Shown here: piece after piece, positions 1-6,380 of the stretch
How the letters are laid out: each line of letters begins with the position of its first letter
How positions within the stretch are numbered: the first letter of the stretch is position 1
DNA from: Flavobacteriales bacterium
Lineage (GTDB): Bacteria > Bacteroidota > Bacteroidia > Flavobacteriales_E > Vicingaceae
Direction: 5' to 3'
Length of the DNA: 8,797 nucleotides
NCBI GenBank assembly: GCA_029262915.1
Contig: JAJCYN010000079.1
Span: forward strand, 1-8,797
Notes under the pieces: model-generated
What the model saw: only the letters and a program-made list of their open reading frames with translations
Databases searched by the model: none
Told to the model about the DNA's origin: nothing
Program-made: the position numbers and the translations under genes

Positions 1-440
1 TACCAGAAAAACAAAGAAAAGAGCTGGGCATTGTTACTCCTAAAAAAGATCCTTGTGCAACCGGAATTATAGATTTTTCTTGGTTTATTGGAAAAGACTT
101 AAATAATAAAACGATCTATAATAAATTAATTGCTACTGGAGGCAATTCTTGTGCAGAAGGATTGGAGTTTAAGGTTCAAATAGCAGCTTATCGTTTTCCA
201 AAGAATTATAAGTGGAATCATCTTAAACAATATGGAAATCCCTTAGTATTAGATTATCCAGATGGAATTACTCGTTTTACGCAAGGAAGTTTTAATACAT
301 TAGGCACTGCAGAAGTATTAAGGCAGAAAATAATAAAATCTGGACAAAAGGATGCGTGGATAACTCCATTCTATAATGGCAAACGAATGCTCTTAGAGGA
401 CTTGTTTAAAGTCAATTTTTATGGTAGGAGTGTAAACTAG
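1..440 (+). CDS. C-terminal part of an envelope protein ending in a SPOR-like domain (5' truncated by window edge)
   Basis: The frame is open from base 3 to the TAG at 438-440, giving 145 visible residues with no start, so the gene begins outside the window. A TTG at 162 could be read as a start, but the coding frame clearly continues upstream of it, with residues such as DPCATGIIDFSWFIGKDL before it. The last 90 or so residues have a SPOR-like pattern: a first strand FKVQIAAYRF, an alternating stretch through YGNPLVLDYPDGITRFTQGSF, a helix containing TAEVLRQKIIKSG, and a last strand DAWITPFYNGKR. SPOR domains bind denuded peptidoglycan glycans, and in Bacteroidota similar tails sit at the end of large periplasmic or outer-membrane-associated proteins, often with TPR, PD40 or OmpA parts. 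What precedes this tail is not visible, so the full function is unknown. A strong terminator follows at once. I am sure the frame is coding, fairly sure of the SPOR-like fold, and unsure of the protein family. Confidence 0.8.
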   Translation, partial: PEKQRKELGIVTPKKDPCATGIIDFSWFIGKDLNNKTIYNKLIATGGNSCAEGLEFKVQIAAYRFPKNYKWNHLKQYGNPLVLDYPDGITRFTQGSFNTLGTAEVLRQKIIKSGQKDAWITPFYNGKRMLLEDLFKVNFYGRSVN

Positions 441-470
441 AAAAGGGTCGCCTTCGGGCGGCCTTTTTTG
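441..470 (+). terminator. Rho-independent terminator with UUCG tetraloop
   Basis: The stem pairs 446-452 (GGTCGCC, one G-T wobble) with 457-463 (GGCGGCC) around the loop TTCG at 453-456, closed by C-G. This is the very stable cUUCGg tetraloop. Flanking A residues (441-444) can extend the stem into the T-tract at 464-469. It starts right after the stop codon of the partial gene and separates that gene from the next one. Confidence 0.93.
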
Positions 471-497
471 TTTGTAAGTTTTCAAGATAATAATCAA

Positions 498-529
498 TTT
501 TTCTTTAGGCATAAAATTTGATAGATTTG
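498..529 (+). promoter_or_regulatory. Candidate Bacteroidota promoter for the OmpA-like gene at 548
   Basis: TAGATTTG at 522-529 matches the Bacteroidota -7 consensus TAnnTTTG exactly. A T-run (TTTTT, 498-502) lies 19 bases upstream, where the -33 TTG/TTTG box is expected, but the G is missing. Transcription would begin near 535, leaving a leader of only about a dozen bases and no Shine-Dalgarno sequence. The assignment is by consensus only. Confidence 0.5.
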
Positions 530-547
530 TGAAAAAATAAATTTAAG

Positions 548-1741
548 ATGAAAAATACATTTTTACTAGCACTTTCTTTAATTGTTGCAACAGGTTTTTC
601 ACAAACCAATTTAGTTCCTAACCCCACATTTGAGAAAGTTGAGAAAAAGATAAAAGACAAAGGAGAAATTAAGGTTGCAACTCCATGGACATCTCCGACT
701 CTTGCTCAAGCTGATTTATATGTCCCGAAGACTAAAAACTTCTTTATTTCTATCCCAGAGAATGCTTATGGTGAAGAAAAACCAATGGAAGGTTCTGGTT
801 ATGCAGGGATAATTGGATATAGTTATAAAAATAAGGTTCCAAGAAGTTATTTGCAAGTTCAATTAACCGAACAATTGGAGGAAGGAAAAGAGTATTGTGT
901 TAAATATCACGTTAGTTTGGCTGATTTATCTAAATATTCTTGCGATCATTTAGGTGTTGTCATTACTGCAAAAGCAATGACTGCGAATAATTCTGATATA
1001 TTGCAATTTGATTCATACATAGAGAGTAGAAAATTAACAATTTATGAAACTCAATTTTATTGGACTCCAATATGTGGTGTTTACAAGGCAAAAGGAGGAG
1101 AAGAGTATCTGACCATAGGGAATTTTACAGAAGATTCAAAATTGCAGATAAAAAAGGTGAAAAGACCAAGAGGGTTTACGAAACCACAAACTTATGATGC
1201 CTATTATTATATTGATAATGTATCTGTTGTATTGAGAGATGATGTGAAAAGTTGTGATTGTGATGCCACGCCAGGGATGGAAAATGCTGAAACGGTTAAA
1301 AAAGATTTTAGTAGTGATAAGAGTGTCAATACGAAAACTGTTAAGATAATTAATACGGATGGAACCGTTAAGTCATCTGATCCAAAAGAAAATGTTTCAG
1401 CTGTAAAAAATGATGCTGCTCCTATGAGTGTTGATGGTATGGTTATTGGATTTCAACCGAATTTATTTTCTATTGAGTTAACGACTGGTAAGTTGGATAA
1501 AGTGGTAACTTATATGAAAGAAAATGATAAATCTAAAATTACTGTAACTGGATATATTGATGTTTCAGAAAAGACTGTTGAGAAGCTAGATGGTAGAAGA
1601 GTAGGGGCAGTCTATAAGTATCTAGTTTCTAAAGGGATTGCAAAAGAAAGAATAGGCAGAGAGTTAGGAGGTGATTTTGCAATAGATCCAAAACAAAAAA
1701 CAAAAAATATGCGTGTTGAGATTTCTTTAGTTTCAGAGTAA
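548..1741 (+). CDS. Secreted envelope protein: N-terminal beta-sandwich-like region plus divergent C-terminal OmpA-like domain
   Basis: The product has 397 residues. Residues 1-19 form a signal peptide (MKNT, hydrophobic core, cleavage expected after GFSQ), with no lipobox cysteine, so a periplasmic or outer-membrane-associated protein is expected. The mature protein opens with NLVPNPTFE and the first region ends near 222-229 with YIDNVSVV. This start/end pair is typical of Bacteroidota proteins carrying a jelly-roll, carbohydrate-binding-like domain. A CDCDAT segment (236-241) and a polar linker (about 242-290) follow. Residues 295-397 resemble an OmpA-like peptidoglycan-binding domain: a GYID segment at 335-338 stands where GHTD is usual, the RR of LDGRRV is at 350-351, YLVSKGIAKERI follows, and the end is NMRVEISL (387-394). 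The loop between the aspartate and arginine positions is shorter than usual and the LSxxRA signature is absent. ATG at 548 gives the signal peptide directly. The gene sits alone between two terminators. Peptidoglycan binding is inferred, and the ligand of the first region is unknown. Confidence 0.85.
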   Translation: MKNTFLLALSLIVATGFSQTNLVPNPTFEKVEKKIKDKGEIKVATPWTSPTLAQADLYVPKTKNFFISIPENAYGEEKPMEGSGYAGIIGYSYKNKVPRSYLQVQLTEQLEEGKEYCVKYHVSLADLSKYSCDHLGVVITAKAMTANNSDILQFDSYIESRKLTIYETQFYWTPICGVYKAKGGEEYLTIGNFTEDSKLQIKKVKRPRGFTKPQTYDAYYYIDNVSVVLRDDVKSCDCDATPGMENAETVKKDFSSDKSVNTKTVKIINTDGTVKSSDPKENVSAVKNDAAPMSVDGMVIGFQPNLFSIELTTGKLDKVVTYMKENDKSKITVTGYIDVSEKTVEKLDGRRVGAVYKYLVSKGIAKERIGRELGGDFAIDPKQKTKNMRVEISLVSE

Positions 1742-1759
1742 GGTCAAAAATTAAAAGAT

Positions 1760-1797
1760 AAAAAATCCCCATAAGAATTTTCTTATGGGGATTTTTT
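1760..1797 (+). terminator. Rho-independent terminator after the OmpA-like gene
   Basis: TCCCCATAAGA (1766-1776) pairs with TCTTATGGGGA (1781-1791) around a short T-rich loop. The upstream A-run (1760-1765) pairs with the T-tract at 1792-1797. Because both sides have A/T runs it could also work for transcripts on the opposite strand, but no minus-strand gene is present nearby. Confidence 0.93.
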
Positions 1798-1848
1798 ATA
1801 GCATGTAGCCTATTAATAATAGAAATAATTAAATAAAGTTATAAAAAA

Positions 1849-1915
1849 TAGGGGGTGTTAATAAAAAAAAGTTATTTTTTGTTTAATTGACCCCTAATTT
1901 AGGGTACATTTACCC
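1849..1915 (+). promoter_or_regulatory. Candidate promoter/operator of glnN with phased inverted repeats
   Basis: Two overlapping palindromes are present. CCCTAATTTAGGG (1892-1904) has 6-base arms around one central base. GGGTACATTTACCC (1902-1915) has 5-base arms and shares the GGG of the first. The CCC, GGG and CCC blocks begin at 1892, 1902 and 1913, about one helical turn apart. A further TAGGGGG block lies at 1849-1855. The best -7 candidate, TACATTTA (1905-1912, 7 of 8 to TAnnTTTG), lies inside the second palindrome, with TTTA (1882-1885) 19 bases upstream as a weak -33 box. The layout would suit a repressor covering the promoter, as expected for a nitrogen-regulated glutamine synthetase. 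The regulator is not identifiable from the sequence. Confidence 0.4.
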
Positions 1916-1950
1916 AAAATATTTAATTTTTCACAATAAAACAGTAAAAA

Positions 1951-4137
1951 ATGCCCACATTTAGATTTAATGCACTATCAGATGTTCTTGCGAGAGAACC
2001 GAAAGAAGTTGACTATCCATCAAACCGAGCTTCAAATTATTATGCTACAAATGTTTTTACACAAGAAGTAATGCGAGAGTATTTACCTAGTGAAGCATAT
2101 AAGAGTGTAATGGCTTCGATTACTGATGGAAAAAAACTGGATAGAAAAATAGCCAATCAAGTCGCTTCTTCAATGAAAGATTGGGCACTGACAAAAGAAG
2201 CATCTCATTATACACATTGGTTTCAGCCTTTAACTGGAGCAACAGCTGAAAAACATGATTCATTTTTTACGCCAATAAGTGGTGGAAGAGCAATTGAAAA
2301 ATTTGATGGAGATAATTTAGTACAACAAGAGCCAGATGCCTCTAGTTTTCCTAATGGAGGAATAAGAAATACTTTTGAGGCAAGAGGCTATACGGCTTGG
2401 GATCCGACATCTCCAGCATTTGTTATTGGAAAAACACTATGTATTCCTACAGTTTTCATAGCTTATACAGGAGAAGCTTTAGATTATAAAATGCCACTAT
2501 TAAAAGCATTACACGCTATAGATAATGCGGCTACAGATGTTTGCCAATATTTTGATAAAAATATAACTAAAGTTACAGCCAGTTTGGGTTGGGAGCAAGA
2601 GTATTTTTTAATTGATAAAGCTTTATATAATGCTCGTCCTGATATAATGATGACAGGTAGAGCTTTAGTTGGTCATGATCCTGCAAAAGGACAACAGTTA
2701 GATGACCACTATTTTGGTTCTATACCAGAAAGAGCTGCAGCTTTTATGAAAGAGTATGAAATAGAAGCATTAAGATTAGGTATTCCGGTTACAACTCGAC
2801 ATAATGAGGTAGCTCCTAACCAATTTGAATGTGCCCCTATGTTTGAAGAAACAAACCTAGCAAATGATCATAATTTATTATTGATGGATGTTTTAGAGAA
2901 AGTTGCAAGGAAGCATGATTTTAGGGTTTTGTTACATGAGAAGCCTTATGGTAGCTTAAACGGTTCTGGAAAGCATAATAATTGGTCTCTTGCTACAAGT
3001 ACAGGTGTTAACTTATTAGCACCAGGTAAAAACCCTAAAACCAACCTTAGATTTTTAACCTTTTTTGTAAATACAATTAAGGCGATATATGATAATGCTG
3101 ATATTTTAAGAGCAAGTATAGCTTCTGCGGGCAATGATCATAGATTGGGAGCAAATGAAGCACCTCCTGCTATAATTTCTGTATTTATTGGCTCTCAATT
3201 AACACAAATGTTAGATGCTTTGGAGAAAAACGTAAAAGCTGGTAAAATGACTCCAGAAGATAAGACTGAATTGAAGATGAGCATAGGTAAGATACCCCAA
3301 ATTTTATTAGATAATACTGATAGAAATAGAACATCTCCTTTTGCATTTACTGGAAATAAATTTGAGTTTAGAGCTGTTGGTTCAGCAGCAAACTGTGCTA
3401 ATGCTATGACTTCATTAAATGTAATTGTGGCAAAACAATTAATTGAATTTAAAAAATCTGTTAATGTTAGGATTAAAACAGGATTGAGTAAAGATGAGGC
3501 AATTTTAAAAGAGCTTCAAAAATTAATAAAAGAATCTAAAGCTATTCGGTTTGAAGGGAACGGCTATGGTGATGAATGGGTTCAGGAAGCAAAAAAAAGA
3601 GGCTTATCTAATTTGAAAGATACTCCAAGAGCATTGAAAGTAATGATTAAAAAAGAAACTAAAGATTTATTTAAAGAGTTAGGAATATTTTCTGAAGTCG
3701 AGATTGATGCTAGGTATGAAATTGAGTTAGAAAACTATATTTTGAAATTGCAAATTGAATCAAGAACATTGGGGGATATTGCACAAAACCATATTATTCC
3801 TACAGCAATTAAATATCAAAATGTACTAATTGAGAATGTTAGAGGAATTAATGATGTTTTTGGAAAAAAATCTACAAAATTAGCAGCAACTCAAATACAA
3901 TTATTAGAAGATATTTCTGAACACATTAATGGAATAAAGGAGAAATCAGAAAAGATGCTCGAAGAGCGTAAAAAGGCCAATAAAATTAATAGTTCGGAGA
4001 AAAAAGCGATAGCTTATTGTGATAAGGTAAAGCCTTATTTCGAAGGAGTGAAATATCATTCAGATAAGCTTGAATTATTAATTGATGATGAGTTGTGGCC
4101 ATTGCCAAAACTAAGAGAGTTATTGTTTACAAGGTGA
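1951..4137 (+). CDS. glnN: Glutamine synthetase type III (GSIII, GlnN)
   Basis: This cytoplasmic enzyme makes glutamine from glutamate, ammonia and ATP, the entry step of ammonia assimilation. The 728-residue length fits the GSIII family (about 700-730) and is far longer than type I enzymes. The N-terminal part holds the GSIII-typical stretch HYTHWFQPLTGATAEKHD (86-103), followed by EPDASSFPNGGIRNTFEARG (127-146). Catalytic-core motifs are GWEQEYFLID (213-222, metal-binding glutamates), NEVAPNQFECAP (285-296), and HEKPYGSLNGSGKHNNWS (329-346, with the nucleotide/metal-site histidine). They are followed by NDHRLGANEAPPAI (395-408) and FEFRAVGSAANCANAM (471-486). The C-terminal region (about 500-728) is the helical GSIII extension, with IESRTLGDIAQNHIIPTAIKY at 602-622. 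No key motif is missing. ATG at 1951 begins the usual short N-terminus (PTFRFNALSDVLAREP) and has an A-rich upstream stretch rather than a Shine-Dalgarno sequence. It is a single-gene unit with a terminator, and no glnA, amt or glnB neighbour is in view. Confidence 0.97.
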   Translation: MPTFRFNALSDVLAREPKEVDYPSNRASNYYATNVFTQEVMREYLPSEAYKSVMASITDGKKLDRKIANQVASSMKDWALTKEASHYTHWFQPLTGATAEKHDSFFTPISGGRAIEKFDGDNLVQQEPDASSFPNGGIRNTFEARGYTAWDPTSPAFVIGKTLCIPTVFIAYTGEALDYKMPLLKALHAIDNAATDVCQYFDKNITKVTASLGWEQEYFLIDKALYNARPDIMMTGRALVGHDPAKGQQLDDHYFGSIPERAAAFMKEYEIEALRLGIPVTTRHNEVAPNQFECAPMFEETNLANDHNLLLMDVLEKVARKHDFRVLLHEKPYGSLNGSGKHNNWSLATSTGVNLLAPGKNPKTNLRFLTFFVNTIKAIYDNADILRASIASAGNDHRLGANEAPPAIISVFIGSQLTQMLDALEKNVKAGKMTPEDKTELKMSIGKIPQILLDNTDRNRTSPFAFTGNKFEFRAVGSAANCANAMTSLNVIVAKQLIEFKKSVNVRIKTGLSKDEAILKELQKLIKESKAIRFEGNGYGDEWVQEAKKRGLSNLKDTPRALKVMIKKETKDLFKELGIFSEVEIDARYEIELENYILKLQIESRTLGDIAQNHIIPTAIKYQNVLIENVRGINDVFGKKSTKLAATQIQLLEDISEHINGIKEKSEKMLEERKKANKINSSEKKAIAYCDKVKPYFEGVKYHSDKLELLIDDELWPLPKLRELLFTR

Positions 4138-4160
4138 TTTATCATTAAAAATACTGGTTA

Positions 4161-4196
4161 ATCCCTCTTAAAAATGCATTTAAGAGGGATTTTTTT
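4161..4196 (+). terminator. Rho-independent terminator after glnN
   Basis: ATCCCTCTTAAA (4161-4172) pairs perfectly with TTTAAGAGGGAT (4179-4190), a 12-base-pair stem with a 6-base loop, followed by TTTTTT at 4191-4196. It lies about 25 bases after the glnN stop codon and ends that transcription unit. Confidence 0.94.
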
Positions 4197-4219
4197 ATGT
4201 AATTATTTATCAAACTTAC

Positions 4220-4251
4220 TTTGATTTATTAAAAAGATTTTTTTACTTTAG
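4220..4251 (+). promoter_or_regulatory. Bacteroidota-type promoter for the PorE-like gene
   Basis: TTTG at 4220-4223 matches the -33 box, and TACTTTAG at 4244-4251 matches the -7 consensus TAnnTTTG at 7 of 8 positions. The spacing is 20 bases, within the normal range. Transcription would start near 4257, leaving a leader of about 25 bases. It lies just after the glnN terminator, so the downstream gene should be independently expressed. Confidence 0.6.
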
Positions 4252-4282
4252 CGGCAATTCAAAGGAAAACTAATTTATTATT

Positions 4283-6283
4283 ATGAAAATAATTAGAATT
4301 ATTGGCGTTTTCGCCTTAGTAGCAGTTCTTGGTTTAACTGTAAATGCTCAAAAAAACTATAAAATAGAGGCTGATGTAGCTTTTAGTGGTTTTAAGTATT
4401 ACAAAGCTATTGAAATGTACAAAAAAGCCTATACCAAAGAACCGAAGAATGAAGTTAAAGCTGAAATTTTATTTCAAATAGCAGAATGTTATCGAGGAAA
4501 AAATGATGGCAAGCAAGCTGCTGTTTGGTATAATAAATCTATAAAAGCTAAGCATGATAACCCTCTCGCAATTTATTATGTTGCAGATATCTATAAGTCT
4601 CAAGGAAAATATGAGGAGGCTATTGTAGAATTTAATAAATACAAAGCAGCTAATCCAAGTGATAAAAGGGGAGAAGAGGGTATAAAATCTTGTCAGTTGG
4701 CTAAAGAATGGAAAGACAACCCATCTAGAACAGTGGTAAATCCAATGCCATTATTAAACACTGAAGATTATGATTTTTCACCTGTTTTTGCTGATAAAAA
4801 AAATACAGAACTTTATTTTACTTCAACAAGACAAGGTTCTGCAGGGAGTGAAGTGTCTGATGTTACAGGAATGAATTTTTCAGACCTTTATATGTCTAAA
4901 AGAGACAAAAAAGGAAAATGGAGTGAACCAGCAGTGTTAAACGAGACGATTAATTCACCTGCTAGTGAAGGTGCTTCTTGTTTAAATAAAAAAAGAAGTA
5001 TTATTTACTTTACAAGATGTGGAGTTGAAAGTAAAGGAGTTATGGGGTGTAGTTTGATGTGGGCAAAAAGAGCTGGTCAAAAATGGGGAGAACCAGAATA
5101 CATTAAAGTAACAGAAGACACATTTACTGTAGGGCATCCGGCTATTTCTGTAGATGATAAAGTGTTGGTTTTTGCTTCTAATATGCCAGGTGGACAAGGA
5201 GGGCGAGATTTATGGTACATTACTTATGATAAAAAGGCGAAAACTTGGTCACAGGCAACAAATTTAGGTTCTGATATTAATACTTCAGGAGATGAGATGT
5301 TTCCCTACCTAAGAGAAAATGGTGAGTTATATTTTTCATCTAATGGTCATCTTGGAATGGGTGGATTAGACTTATTTAAAGCAGCAAGTACAGGTGTTAA
5401 TCAATGGAGTGGAGTAGAAAACTTAAAGGTGCCTATGAATTCAGAGTCTGATGATTTTGGAATTGTATTTGAAGGAATTAAGGATAAAGGATATTTTACC
5501 TCAAGTAGAGAAGGTGGTAAAGGAGGAGATGATATTTGGGAATTTTATTTACCTCCAATGTTATTTGAGTTATCAGGTGTAGTTAAAGATGTGGAAACAG
5601 AAAAAGTTCTTGCAAATGCAAAAATAAAATTGATTGGTACAGATGGAAGTTCTGCTGAAACAACTACCGATGAAAATGGAAACTTCTTTTTTGTAGAGAA
5701 TGGACCTAACCGTTACATAAATCCTAATACATCTTATTCTTTAATTGTAACAAAAGATAAATACTTGCTTGCTAAAGGAAAAGAAACCACGGTTGCTTTA
5801 GAAGGATCTAAAAAATTCTTCCATGAATATGCGTTACAACCGTTTGAAGATGTCGTTATTAAATTACCATTAATTGAATATAAAACTGCAAAATGGGATT
5901 TACAGCCACAGTATAAAGATTCATTGAATTATTTGTATGATATTATGGCAGAAAACCCTACTATTATTATTCAGTTACGTTCTCATACAGATCATAGAGG
6001 GTCTATTAGAGCTAATCAAACATTATCTCAGAAAAGAGCTCAGTCTTGTGTGGATTATTTAGTAAAAGAAAAAGGAATTCACCCAGATAGAATTAAAGCA
6101 AAAGGTATGGGAGAAAATGAACCAATAAAAGGAGTAAGTGGAGTTGTTTTAACAGAAAAATATATTAAAGGGTTAAAATCTCAGGAAGAAAAAGATGTTG
6201 CTCTACAAAGAAACAGGCGTACTGACTTTAAAGTAATTGGCGATAATTTTGTTCCACCAGCTGCTCCAGCACCAGAAAATTAG
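4283..6283 (+). CDS. PorE-like envelope protein: TPR, PD40 beta-propeller, CarboxypepD_reg and OmpA-like domains
   Basis: The product has 666 residues. Residues 1-23 are a signal peptide ending LTVNAQ, without a lipobox cysteine. TPR-like helices follow at about 30-138 (FSGFKYYKAIEMYKKAY, then YKSQGKYEEAIVEFNKY). PD40/WD40-like propeller blades span about 160-425, recognisable by repeated turns such as DYDFSPVF...LYFTSTRQG, VLVFASNMPGGQGGRDLWY, LYFSSNGHLGMGGLDLF and GYFTSSREGGKGGDDIWEF. A carboxypeptidase-regulatory-like domain lies at about 428-515 (LSGVVKD..., TTTDENGNFFF). The OmpA-like domain fills about 525-652, with SHTDHRGS at 567-574, LSQKRA at 581-586 and NRRTDF at 644-649. D570 and R585 sit at the spacing of the peptidoglycan diaminopimelate-binding pair. 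The domain order and length match PorE of Porphyromonas gingivalis (about 670 residues), a peptidoglycan-anchoring part of the type IX secretion system. Bacteroidota often encode several proteins of this architecture, so assignment to T9SS is inferred; no other T9SS gene is in view. It has its own promoter and terminator. Confidence 0.93.
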   Translation: MKIIRIIGVFALVAVLGLTVNAQKNYKIEADVAFSGFKYYKAIEMYKKAYTKEPKNEVKAEILFQIAECYRGKNDGKQAAVWYNKSIKAKHDNPLAIYYVADIYKSQGKYEEAIVEFNKYKAANPSDKRGEEGIKSCQLAKEWKDNPSRTVVNPMPLLNTEDYDFSPVFADKKNTELYFTSTRQGSAGSEVSDVTGMNFSDLYMSKRDKKGKWSEPAVLNETINSPASEGASCLNKKRSIIYFTRCGVESKGVMGCSLMWAKRAGQKWGEPEYIKVTEDTFTVGHPAISVDDKVLVFASNMPGGQGGRDLWYITYDKKAKTWSQATNLGSDINTSGDEMFPYLRENGELYFSSNGHLGMGGLDLFKAASTGVNQWSGVENLKVPMNSESDDFGIVFEGIKDKGYFTSSREGGKGGDDIWEFYLPPMLFELSGVVKDVETEKVLANAKIKLIGTDGSSAETTTDENGNFFFVENGPNRYINPNTSYSLIVTKDKYLLAKGKETTVALEGSKKFFHEYALQPFEDVVIKLPLIEYKTAKWDLQPQYKDSLNYLYDIMAENPTIIIQLRSHTDHRGSIRANQTLSQKRAQSCVDYLVKEKGIHPDRIKAKGMGENEPIKGVSGVVLTEKYIKGLKSQEEKDVALQRNRRTDFKVIGDNFVPPAAPAPEN

Positions 6284-6300
6284 ATTATTAACATAATAAG

Positions 6301-6336
6301 AAAAAACATCCTGATAACTTTCAGGATGTTTTTTTT
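6301..6336 (+). terminator. Rho-independent terminator after the PorE-like gene
   Basis: ACATCCTGA (6306-6314) pairs with TCAGGATGT (6321-6329) around the loop TAACTT. An upstream A-run (6301-6305) pairs with part of the T-tract that follows (6329-6336). The T-tract also sits where the -33 region of the purM promoter would fall. Confidence 0.94.
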
Positions 6337-6363
6337 ATATCCATATATAGAGTATTATTTTTG
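6334..6363 (+). promoter_or_regulatory. Candidate promoter of purM-prfA
   Basis: TATTTTTG at 6356-6363 fits the Bacteroidota -7 consensus TAnnTTTG exactly. Nineteen bases upstream is the end of a T-run (to 6336), which could stand in for the -33 box but lacks its G. Transcription would begin near 6369, about a dozen bases before the purM ATG. No purine-responsive operator or riboswitch fold is visible in so short a leader. Confidence 0.5.
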
Positions 6364-6380
6364 TGTGAAATTTAAGATTA

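Noticed and set aside
162..440. A stand-alone 92-residue protein starting at TTG 162
   Set aside because: The same frame is open back to base 3 with protein-like sequence that runs smoothly into the SPOR-like domain, so this is the tail of a longer gene.
1849..1950. A riboswitch or glutamine-sensing RNA in front of glnN
   Set aside because: The best promoter candidate would start transcription after the palindromes, leaving a leader of about 30 bases, too short for a known riboswitch.
2946..3134. Minus-strand open frame inside glnN
   Set aside because: It lies opposite the conserved catalytic core of glutamine synthetase and has no promoter, family signature or independent context.
4982..5197. 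Minus-strand open frame opposite the PD40 region
   Set aside because: Its composition is what is expected from the complement of an AT-rich gene; no recognisable domain.
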